A stretch of DNA of 21,412 bases from Thermoflexales bacterium (lineage in GTDB: Bacteria; Chloroflexota; Anaerolineae; B4-G1), in contig SKQX01000155.1 in assembly GCA_007118795.1 (NCBI GenBank), positions 1 through 21,412 of the forward strand. The letters run 5' to 3'. Positions 15,458-21,412 of the stretch are shown piece after piece. Position 1 is the stretch's first letter. Each line of letters opens with the position of its first letter. The notes beneath the pieces were generated by a model that was not told the origin of the DNA, did no database searches, and saw nothing but the letters and a program-made list of their open reading frames with translations. Position numbers and translations under genes: made by a program.

Positions 15458-15537
15458 GCTGTCCTCCCTGTGCTCCAAACGACGGGTCTAGCGAAAGAAC
15501 AAACTGGAGACCCCCAAGGCTTCCCAAGATCAAGGGA

Positions 15538-15559
15538 TTGGCCGGAGGCCTCTGGCCAA
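15538..15559. repeat. 22-bp near-perfect palindrome upstream of the nitroreductase-like gene
   Basis: TTGGCC (15538-15543) and GGCCAA (15554-15559) flank a nearly self-complementary centre containing AGGCCT. Only one base pair of the palindrome is mismatched. It lies 81 bases before the minus-strand gene start and could be an operator or a transcript hairpin. The rest of this 289-bp gap (15458-15746) shows only GC-rich imperfect hairpins. Confidence 0.5.
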
Positions 15560-15746
15560 CCGGTCCTTCTAACGGCTGAAGCCGACCGCTGAAAAGACCT
15601 CTGGGGCCGCTGCCGGAGCATAACTCCCCTCAACGGTCGCGAGACGTGGTCTTGCTCCGTTCCTTCTCCTGTCCCCAACACAACTCCCCCGTGGGAACAG
15701 GGGGGGCAAGACGCTCTGCAAGGCGGATCTGGGCGCCGATCCCATC

Positions 15747-16442
15747 CTACCGTCGGCGGCGGCCACCCCCGAGCAGGGTCATGAAGTAGAGCAGCGTCGA
15801 GATCGCCTGGGCCAGGGCCGCCACGTACGTCAGCGCGGCCGCCGTCAGCACCCGCCTCGCCTTCTTCTTCTCAGCCGGGCTGGTCAGAATCGCACTCTGT
15901 TCCAACAGGTGCAGGCCGCGCCGGCTGGCGTTGATCTCCACCGGGAGTGTCACCAAGGCGAACACCGCAGCCGCCCCGAAGGCCACTACGCCCAGCCACG
16001 CGATCGGTTGGATGGCCAGCCACAGGCCCGCCATAAACAGAATCGGCCCCAACCACGAGGTGAAGTTGACCAGGGGCACCAGCCCCGAGCGGACGCGCAT
16101 CGGGACGTATTCGTCGGCGTCCTGCTGGGCGTGCCCCAGCTCGTGGGCCGCGATGGCCACCGAGGTCACCGAGGGTCGGTTCGCCACCTCTTGCGACAGG
16201 CGCAGGGTCTTGCTCCGCGGATCGTAGTGATCCGAGAGGGTGCCCCTTGCCTGCTCCACCCGGAGCCGGAGGCCGATCCGGTTCATCATATGCTTGGTCG
16301 CCTCCAGTCCCGTCATATTGGCGCCGTTCCGAACCTGCAGATACTTCTGGTACGAGTGCTGAACCCACCATTGGGCCACCAGTGCCAGGATCAATGCCGG
16401 GGCAGCAAACAACCAGTATGTTGGATCCCACATCATAAACAT
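15747..16442 (-). CDS. YugP-type membrane zinc metallopeptidase
   Basis: The 231-residue protein has a zinc-protease motif HELGH at 100-104 in IAAHELGHAQQ and a likely third ligand, E169, in LPVEINASRRG. An N-terminal membrane segment spans about residues 8-26, and two or three further hydrophobic segments lie at about 123-145, 148-167 and 199-224. This is the layout of the YugP (neutral zinc metallopeptidase) family, whose substrates are unknown; the catalytic site probably faces the cytoplasm or membrane surface. The C terminus ends in a run of arginines. AGGAGG lies five bases before the ATG, and a putative promoter lies at 16567-16575. Confidence 0.9.
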   Translation of the reverse strand: MFMMWDPTYWLFAAPALILALVAQWWVQHSYQKYLQVRNGANMTGLEATKHMMNRIGLRLRVEQARGTLSDHYDPRSKTLRLSQEVANRPSVTSVAIAAHELGHAQQDADEYVPMRVRSGLVPLVNFTSWLGPILFMAGLWLAIQPIAWLGVVAFGAAAVFALVTLPVEINASRRGLHLLEQSAILTSPAEKKKARRVLTAAALTYVAALAQAISTLLYFMTLLGGGRRRR

Positions 16443-16566
16443 ATCGTCCTCCTACCGCCAAGTCTCACTAGCTGGCCGGCGACATCCCCCGCCACGGCCC
16501 TTCCTTGCCACGATGGCCGTCTCCGTCTGATGACGGACCAAAGGCGCGGTGCCGGATCTGGCTGAT

Positions 16567-16575
16567 ATTGTACCA
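16567..16575 (-). promoter_or_regulatory. Extended -10 promoter of the YugP-like gene
   Basis: On the minus strand TGG precedes TACAAT (16572-16567), an extended -10 pattern (TGnTACAAT). No good -35 box is seen, which extended -10 promoters can tolerate. The leader would be about 115 bases. Confidence 0.45.
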
Positions 16576-16668
16576 CATTCTTGTCAGAGTGTGATATCAC
16601 CGCGGCCGGGGACACCAGGTGACGTCCGTGGGTACGAAGGTCCCACCCCGGTCGGCCGAGGAGCGGGA

Positions 16669-16795
16669 TAGGGCTTCATCGTTCTCGCCATGGAGGTGAC
16701 CGGCACTTCGGTCAAGACATCGGAAAACCGAGTCCAACGCTTTGTCAGGCTGATTCGGGCCATCATGCTGCGTTCCCAGATGCCGGTCACCTTGC
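16669..16795 (+). repeat. Dispersed repeat, copy 2
   Basis: This is the inverted counterpart of 10684-10809. The core 16694-16792 is bounded by a perfect 12-bp inverted repeat, AGGTGACCGGCA (16694-16705) and TGCCGGTCACCT (16781-16792). Similarity to copy 1 extends weakly to about 16625 and 16830. It lies about 43 bases upstream of the putative his promoter, much as copy 1 lies upstream of a promoter. Confidence 0.75.
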
Positions 16796-16837
16796 TCACA
16801 GAAGAAGGATAAGCCCCTGGGAGCGCGATGCGGCGAC

Positions 16838-16865
16838 TTGACTTCTCCCGACTTGATGATACACT
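16838..16865 (+). promoter_or_regulatory. Putative his operon promoter
   Basis: TTGACT (16838-16843) and TACACT (16860-16865) are separated by 16 bases. Transcription would start near 16872. That is six bases inside the first ATG of the leader frame (16866), so either the leader peptide starts at the GTG at 16875 or another promoter is used. Confidence 0.5.
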
Positions 16866-16952
16866 ATGGGCACTGTGATCTCTTGTGGTCTTGTTCTCGC
16901 TCACCATAGCCATCCGGAGCGCTTTTCCCCCCGACCGGGAGGTCACGGCTGA
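16866..16952 (+). CDS. Candidate histidine leader peptide
   Basis: An open frame of 28 codons plus TGA (16950-16952) lies between the his promoter and hisG. Codons 13-16 (16902-16913) read His-His-Ser-His and codon 27 is also His: four His in 28, against a family-wide average of about 2%. The 5' arm of the antiterminator (16933-16942) lies within codons 23-26, just before the stop. This is where a ribosome finishing the peptide would cover it. The weak point is initiation. There is no clear ribosome binding site, and the predicted transcription start lies inside the ATG codon, so GTG at 16875 could be the true start (25 codons). Confidence 0.6.
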   Translation: MGTVISCGLVLAHHSHPERFSPRPGGHG

Positions 16953-17013
16953 CGCGTCTTGGATGTTGCTTAGTTACCCGCCCTCCCGGTCTATCCGGCG
17001 AGGGTCTTTTTTT
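16933..17013 (+). terminator. his attenuator: antiterminator and Rho-independent terminator
   Basis: The terminator hairpin is CCCTC-CCGG (16981-16989) against CCGG-C-GAGGG (16995-17004) with the loop TCTAT and one bulged C, followed by TC and seven T's (17007-17013). A competing pairing of ten perfect base pairs joins GACCGGGAGG (16933-16942) to CCTCCCGGTC (16982-16991), which removes the terminator's 5' arm. The terminator lies 26 bases before the hisG start, so it must be read through for the operon to be expressed. Two mutually exclusive folds with a T-run are the defining layout of a transcription attenuator. Confidence 0.8.
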
Positions 17014-17039
17014 GTCGGTGCACAAGTAAGGAGTATCGT

Positions 17040-18092
17040 ATGAAGTCACGGGAAGAAGTCCGCCTTTCACTCCCCAGTAAGGGGCACTTGGGACAGCAGG
17101 CCCTCGACCTCCTCTGCGACTGTGGCTTGACAGTTCGCAAGACCAGCCCCCGCCAGTATGCCGCCGCCATCCCCGCCCTGCCGAACCTGACTGTCATCTT
17201 CCAGCGTCCGGGCGACATCGTGGTCAGCGTGCGAGACGGGAGCGTCGACTTCGGTGTCACGGGCATGGATCTGGTGGCCGAGCGTCGCGGCGAGGACGGG
17301 GCGCTGTTGGTGTTGCACGATGCCCTCGGTTTCGGCGCTTGCCGCCTTGGTCTGGCCGTGCCGGAGACCTGGAGCGGTGTCTCCTCTGTGGCGGATCTCA
17401 GGGGCCGCGTTAGGACCATGGACCATCCGCTGCGGGTCGCCACCAAGTTCCCGAATCTCACTGGGGACTTCCTCGAGCGCAACCAGATCCACTCCTTCAC
17501 CCTGGTGGACGCCGAGGGGGCTTTGGAGGTCGCGCCCACCATCGGCTACGCCGACATCATCTGCGACCTGGTTTCCACGGGGCAGACGTTACACGACAAT
17601 CGCCTGCGGGTCCTGGAGGACGGGGTGGTCCTTCACTCCGAGGCGGTGCTGATCGCCAATCGAGCCGCGCTCCAGGGCCGTGCGGAGGTCCTCGAGCTGG
17701 CGCGTCTGCTGCTGGAGTATATCGAGGCTCACCTGCGGGCCGAGGATCACGTGGCGCTCTTCGCCAATATCCGCGGCGAGTCCCCCGAGGTCATCGCTGC
17801 CCGCATGTTCCAGCAGGAGACCCTGGGGGGCCTGCAGGGACCCACCATCTCCCCCGTGGTGGCCCGAGGCCAGAACGGAGGGTGGTACGCCGTGCACATC
17901 GTGGTGCGTCGCGACAGTCTGTTCGACGCCGTGGCCGAGCTGCGATCCATCGGGGGCAGTGGTGTGATCGTGACACCTGTGGCGTACATCTTTGAAGAGG
18001 AACCGGGTCGCTGTCAGGCCATGCTGGAGGCGGTTGGAGGTGCGGTTGAGAGTGCAGCTTCGGAGCCTGTGAACAGGGAGGGACAAGAGTGA
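17040..18092 (+). CDS. hisG: ATP phosphoribosyltransferase, long form
   Basis: The 350-residue enzyme catalyses the first step of histidine synthesis, joining ATP and PRPP. Recognisable blocks are LPSKGHLG, FQRPGDI, FGVTGMDL, VATKFPNLTGDFL and the PRPP-binding DLVSTGQTL, followed by SEAVLIAN. The C-terminal part (about 275-335, ending GGSGVIVTPVAYIFEEEP) is the ACT-like regulatory domain of HisG_L enzymes, which normally mediates histidine feedback inhibition and removes the need for HisZ. TAAGGAG (17027-17033) precedes the ATG. It is first in the his operon and overlaps hisD by four bases. Expression is probably controlled by the attenuator just upstream. Confidence 0.95.
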   Translation: MKSREEVRLSLPSKGHLGQQALDLLCDCGLTVRKTSPRQYAAAIPALPNLTVIFQRPGDIVVSVRDGSVDFGVTGMDLVAERRGEDGALLVLHDALGFGACRLGLAVPETWSGVSSVADLRGRVRTMDHPLRVATKFPNLTGDFLERNQIHSFTLVDAEGALEVAPTIGYADIICDLVSTGQTLHDNRLRVLEDGVVLHSEAVLIANRAALQGRAEVLELARLLLEYIEAHLRAEDHVALFANIRGESPEVIAARMFQQETLGGLQGPTISPVVARGQNGGWYAVHIVVRRDSLFDAVAELRSIGGSGVIVTPVAYIFEEEPGRCQAMLEAVGGAVESAASEPVNREGQE

Positions 18093-19456
18093 CCTTGAGG
18101 ATCATCGAGGATGTGGAGGAGGCGCGCCGGACGGTGCTCCGTCGACGCGACGTGCTAGTATTGGACGAGGTGCCGGAGCCTGTGCAGGACGGGATCCGCA
18201 AGCTCTTCGGCCCCGGGGTGACGCCGGACGAGGCGACGGGCAAGATCTTACAGGACGTACGGCGCCGAGGCGACGAAGCGCTCCGCGATTGGACGGAGCG
18301 CCTGGATGGCGTCATCGTTGAGGATTTCGAGGTCGCCCGGGACGACTGGGACCGGGCGTACGATGGCCTGCCCGGGGACCTGACGGCCGCCATCGAGCTG
18401 GCCACCCGGCGGATCAGGCGGTTCCACCAGCGGCAGCCCCTGCCCTCGTGGGAGACCACGGAGATGGGCGGCAGGCTGGGCCACCGGGCCACACCGCTGG
18501 CTCGGGTGGGCATCTACGTGCCTGGGGGTACTGCTCCGCTCCCCTCCTCCCTGCTGATGACGGCCATTCCTGCCCGGGTGGCCGGGGTGGACGAGGTGAT
18601 CGTCTGCACACCTCCGGGCGACGGGGGACGCGTCCCCGCCGCCACCCTGGCCGCCGCTCGTCTGGCGGGCGTCGACCGGGTCTTCCGGATCGGTGGGGCC
18701 CAGGCCATTGGGGCCATGGCTTACGGCACCGAGAGCGTTCCGCGGGTCGACAAGATCGCTGGTGCCGGAGGCCTGTTCACCACCTTGGCCAAGCGGCAGG
18801 TGGTCGGTCAGGTCGGGCTGGATGGGCTGTTCGGCCCTACCGAGACTGTGGTGGTGGCCGATGACTCGGCCGATCCCGCGTGGGTGGCCGCCGACCTCCT
18901 GGCCCAGGCCGAGCACGACGTCCTGGCCACCGCCATTCTCCTCACCCCTTCTCGCCCGCTGGCCGAGGCGGTCCAGGCTGAGGTGACGCGACAATTGGCA
19001 TCCTTAACCCGCCGGGACCTGCTGGAGACCTCCCTGGCCGGTCAGGGGGGGATCGTGCTCACACCGGATCTGGCCGCCGCCGTGAAGTTGGCCGACGCCT
19101 TCGCTCCCGAGCACCTCTGCCTCTCCGTCCGGGATCCGGGGGTGTGGGCGGAGCGCATCCGCAACGCCGGCGGTCTCTTCCTGGGGGAACATTCCTTCGA
19201 GGTGCTGGGCGACTACGTGGCCGGCCCCAGCCACATCATGCCGACCGGGGGTACGGCTCGCTTCGCCTCCCCCGTGAGCGTGCTCGATTTCGTCAAGTTG
19301 ACCAACATCATCGCCCTGGATGTGCAGACCGCTTCGCGTCTCTGCGACGCCGCAGCACGGGTCGCCGCTGCCGAGTCCCTCACGGCTCACGCCGCCGCCG
19401 CTCGGGCACGGCGCGGGGAGGGGGACGGAGACGATGGAACGCAGGACGAAGGATAG
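18089..19456 (+). CDS. hisD: Histidinol dehydrogenase
   Basis: The 455-residue zinc enzyme oxidises L-histidinol to L-histidine in the last two steps of the pathway. GIYVPGGTAPLPSSLLM (141-157), GPSHIMPTGGTARF (379-392) and the catalytic E341/H342 (APEHL) are typical. Zinc ligands expected from the family are Q273 and H276 (AQAEHD), D375 and H434. The usual KIVGPGN block reads KIAGAGG (222-228), a mild variant. Translation starts at GTG 18089, overlapping the hisG stop codon (GTGA), which indicates translational coupling. The C-terminal tail (about 440-455) is acidic, Gly/Asp-rich and probably disordered. Confidence 0.94.
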   Translation: MTLRIIEDVEEARRTVLRRRDVLVLDEVPEPVQDGIRKLFGPGVTPDEATGKILQDVRRRGDEALRDWTERLDGVIVEDFEVARDDWDRAYDGLPGDLTAAIELATRRIRRFHQRQPLPSWETTEMGGRLGHRATPLARVGIYVPGGTAPLPSSLLMTAIPARVAGVDEVIVCTPPGDGGRVPAATLAAARLAGVDRVFRIGGAQAIGAMAYGTESVPRVDKIAGAGGLFTTLAKRQVVGQVGLDGLFGPTETVVVADDSADPAWVAADLLAQAEHDVLATAILLTPSRPLAEAVQAEVTRQLASLTRRDLLETSLAGQGGIVLTPDLAAAVKLADAFAPEHLCLSVRDPGVWAERIRNAGGLFLGEHSFEVLGDYVAGPSHIMPTGGTARFASPVSVLDFVKLTNIIALDVQTASRLCDAAARVAAAESLTAHAAAARARRGEGDGDDGTQDEG

Positions 19457-19523
19457 CGCACGGCCGGAGGCTCGCGGCCCGAGCCGCCGGAGGACGACCG
19501 CGGAACGACCTGGGAGGTGGCCT

Positions 19524-20606
19524 ATGCCGCTGGTGGAACCGTCTCATCCTTATCTCGACCGTCTTGAACCCTACCATCCGCCGGATCTGGATACAGTGGC
19601 GCAGGAAGCCGGGGTCAACCGGAACGACCTGATCCGGCTGGTGGCCAACGAGAACCCCTTTGGCCCGTCGCCGCTCGTGGCGGACACGCTGGCCAGCTTC
19701 GATCAGATCCAGTTTCACCCCGACTACAGACCGCTCCGGGAGGCCGTGGCTCGCTACGCCGGGCTGCCCCTCAGCCACCTGGTCCTGAGCAACGGGGCCG
19801 ATGAGATGATCGATCTGCTGATCCGCCTGTTCGTCGAGCCCGGGGAGGCCGTCGTCATCTGCCCACCGACGTTTTCCATGTACGAGCTCTACGCCCGGGT
19901 GAACCGCTGTCGTGTGCTGTGGGCTCCCTGTTGCGAGGATCTCTCCCTCGATCCTGGGGGGATCGAACGTGTCGTCCAGCGGAGTGACGGTGAGGCCCGA
20001 GTCCTCTTCGTCGTCTCACCCGGCAACCCGAGCGGTCTGGCGGTCCCCCTGGAGACGATCGAGCGTCTCCTGGAGCTGCCGCTGCTGGTGGTCGTCGACG
20101 AGGCCTACATCGAGTTCGGTGGCGAGAGTGCCGTCTCCCTGCTGCCCCGTCACGACAATCTGGGGATTCTGCGCACCTTCAGCAAATGGGCCGGGCTGGC
20201 CGGTCTCCGACTGGGTTACGGACTGCTGACGCCCAGGCTGGCGGACTTCGTGGAGCGGATTCGCCCCCCATACAACGTCAACGCCGCCGCCGTCGCGGCG
20301 GCCCTGGCCACGTTCGAGGATCTGGACGCCGTCCAGGCCAACGTAGCGCGGCTCATCGAGGAGCGGCAGCGGCTGCGGGATCTGCTGGGGGCGATCGACT
20401 GGCTGGAACCGCTGCCCAGCCAGACCAACTTTGTCCTCACGCGGGTGAAGGGGCGTGACCCCGGGTCGGTGGTCGACCATCTGGCCCAGAGCGGCATCCT
20501 GGTTCGAGGTCTCTCTGACCCGCAGGTGGCCGACTGTGTGCGCATCACCGTCGGCCGGCCGGAGCAGAACGACGCCCTCATAGACGCCTTACGGCGGATG
20601 GAGTAA
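19524..20606 (+). CDS. hisC: Histidinol-phosphate aminotransferase
   Basis: With this start the protein has 360 residues, the usual HisC length. It is a class I/II PLP aminotransferase: VANENPFGPS (40-49), SNGADEMIDLL, SPGNPSG (165-171) with N168, VVDEAYIEF with D192 and Y195, the PLP lysine K221 in RTFSKWAGLAGLRLGYG, and R340 for the substrate phosphate or carboxylate. I chose ATG 19524 because GGAGGT (19513-19518) lies five bases before it and the family homology begins there. An ATG at 19434, overlapping hisD, would add 30 basic low-complexity residues with no family similarity. The gap to hisD is then 67 bases, and hisB follows after six bases. Confidence 0.94.
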   Translation: MPLVEPSHPYLDRLEPYHPPDLDTVAQEAGVNRNDLIRLVANENPFGPSPLVADTLASFDQIQFHPDYRPLREAVARYAGLPLSHLVLSNGADEMIDLLIRLFVEPGEAVVICPPTFSMYELYARVNRCRVLWAPCCEDLSLDPGGIERVVQRSDGEARVLFVVSPGNPSGLAVPLETIERLLELPLLVVVDEAYIEFGGESAVSLLPRHDNLGILRTFSKWAGLAGLRLGYGLLTPRLADFVERIRPPYNVNAAAVAAALATFEDLDAVQANVARLIEERQRLRDLLGAIDWLEPLPSQTNFVLTRVKGRDPGSVVDHLAQSGILVRGLSDPQVADCVRITVGRPEQNDALIDALRRME

Positions 20607-20612
20607 GGACTC

Positions 20613-21242
20613 ATGGGACAGCTGCAGAGAGAGGATGAGCAGGGGAAGGCCGACCCACGCCGGGGGCGGGTGGACCGTCGGACCGCGGAGACAGAGATCT
20701 CGGTGGAGGTCCACCTGGACGGGACCGGGCGCCACCGGGTCGAGACCGGCATTGGCTTCTTCGACCACATGCTGGCCCACGTAGCCCTCCACGGCCTCTT
20801 CGATCTGGTCGTCGAGGCTGATGGGGATCTGGACGTGGATCCCCACCACACGGTGGAGGACGTGGCGCTGGTGCTGGGGCAGGCCTTCGACCGGGCTCTG
20901 GGTGACCGGCGTGGCATCGTGCGCATCGGATCCGCCTACGTGCCCATGGACGAGACGCTGGCCTTCGTGGCCCTGGATCTCTCGGGGCGCCCGTACGCCG
21001 TCACCCAGGTCGTCTGGACCGGGGATCGGGTTGGGGGGCTCCCCGTGACGCTCGTCGACCACGTCTTTCGCTCCTTCGCCACCGCCGTCCGCGGCAACGT
21101 GCACGCACGGGTCCTCTATGGGGACGATGACCACCACCAGGCCGAGGCGTTGTTCAAGGCCCTCGGTCGGGCGCTGGCCGTTGCCACCCGACTCGACGCG
21201 CGACGGGGATCGTCGATCCCCTCGACGAAGGGGACCCTATGA
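20613..21242 (+). CDS. hisB: Imidazoleglycerol-phosphate dehydratase
   Basis: The 209-residue protein is the monofunctional dehydratase, without the phosphatase domain found in enterobacterial HisB. Signature motifs are GIGFFDHMLAH (46-56), DPHHTVEDV (76-84) and DHHQAEALFKALGRAL (173-188), which supply the metal-binding histidines and acids. PSTKGTL ends the protein as is typical of the family. The first 20 residues are a charged extension. A histidinol-phosphatase must be supplied by another gene. The stop codon overlaps the hisH start (ATGA). Confidence 0.95.
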   Translation: MGQLQREDEQGKADPRRGRVDRRTAETEISVEVHLDGTGRHRVETGIGFFDHMLAHVALHGLFDLVVEADGDLDVDPHHTVEDVALVLGQAFDRALGDRRGIVRIGSAYVPMDETLAFVALDLSGRPYAVTQVVWTGDRVGGLPVTLVDHVFRSFATAVRGNVHARVLYGDDDHHQAEALFKALGRALAVATRLDARRGSSIPSTKGTL

Positions 21243-21412
21243 TCGCGCTGGTCGACTACGGGGCGGGGAACGTGCGCTCTGTGCACAAAGCACTGGAGGC
21301 CGTGGGCGGCCGGGTGGTGGTGGCCCGCACCCCGCTGGCCATTCGTGATGCCGAGCGGATCGTGCTGCCCGGTGTGGGCGCCTTCGGCGACTGTATGCGG
21401 AGCCTCGCGGCC
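21239..21412 (+). CDS. hisH: Imidazole glycerol phosphate synthase glutaminase subunit, 5' part only
   Basis: The 58 codons before the window edge begin MIALVDYGAGNVRSVHKALE and continue to RIVLPGVGAFGDCM, the conserved start of HisH. The catalytic Cys (in a GxCxG-type motif) lies beyond the window. HisH supplies ammonia from glutamine to HisF. The ATG overlaps the hisB stop by four bases, continuing the coupled operon. Confidence 0.93.
   Translation, partial: MIALVDYGAGNVRSVHKALEAVGGRVVVARTPLAIRDAERIVLPGVGAFGDCMRSLAA

Larger units (their letters stand above)
16443..17039. other. Regulatory region between divergent yugP-like and his genes
   Basis: This stretch of 597 bases holds, in order, the leader and promoter of the minus-strand protease gene, dispersed repeat copy 2, a putative + strand promoter, and the candidate his leader frame with antiterminator and terminator. 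No independent protein gene is supported. Confidence 0.7.

Noticed and set aside
15458..15478. TTG start of the nitroreductase-like gene at 15478
   Set aside because: A GTG at 15457 has GGGAGG at the right distance; the TTG does not.
16584..16946. A minus-strand open frame of 120 codons ahead of his
   Set aside because: It overlaps the his promoter, leader frame and repeat copy 2, has no ribosome binding site or known family, and the repeat's better-conserved frame is a different one.
16866..17039. T-box riboswitch ahead of hisG
   Set aside because: The conserved T-box sequence (AGGGTGGTACCGCG-like) is absent. The His codons within a short frame plus alternative stems explain the region better.
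19320..19523. Earlier starts for hisC, including ATG 19434 overlapping hisD
   Set aside because: The added residues are basic low-complexity and outside the family alignment, whereas ATG 19524 has a strong ribosome binding site.

Overview
The window looks like high-GC chromosomal DNA of a bacterium, most likely a member of the Chloroflexota. That placement is my inference from protein style and gene content (YyaL/DUF255, a long-form HisG, a YugP-type protease, DUF1015 next to serA); there is no rRNA or marker gene to prove it. It begins inside a yyaL-like gene and ends inside hisH.

Region 1 (1-1329) is the 3' part of a DUF255/YyaL gene. Region 2 (about 1330-14290) is a glycine/serine/one-carbon island. 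Two long genes (1649-4918 and 11015-14290) each encode an unusual fusion: a serine hydroxymethyltransferase (SHMT), then a partial GcvT/YgfZ-like segment, then a complete GcvT-type aminomethyltransferase. Between them lie a glyoxylate-reductase-like gene with a coupled small unknown gene (+ strand), and a minus-strand operon of a class V aminotransferase, a SerA-like dehydrogenase and a DUF1015 protein. A well-preserved tandem glycine riboswitch behind a consensus promoter precedes that operon. The first fusion copy has lost both the SHMT catalytic Glu (Gln46) and the GcvT catalytic Asp (Tyr746), while the second copy keeps both, so the pair looks like an intact enzyme plus a diverged paralogue.

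Region 3 (14280-16442, minus strand) holds a Nudix hydrolase, a SagB-type nitroreductase-like protein and a YugP-type membrane zinc protease.

Region 4 (16838-21412, + strand) is a histidine biosynthesis operon, hisG-hisD-hisC-hisB-hisH, with overlapping or nearly abutting genes. In front of hisG is a candidate transcription attenuator. It has a short reading frame with His-His-Ser-His codons, a 10-bp antiterminator pairing whose 5' arm lies inside that frame just before its stop codon, and a Rho-independent terminator with seven T's.

Two intergenic regions carry inverted copies of a roughly 100-200-bp dispersed repeat with inverted-repeat ends (around 10684-10784 and 16694-16792). A separate 100-bp cruciform-like inverted repeat sits at 10524-10623. 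No tRNA, rRNA, CRISPR array, complete transposase gene or phage gene was seen.
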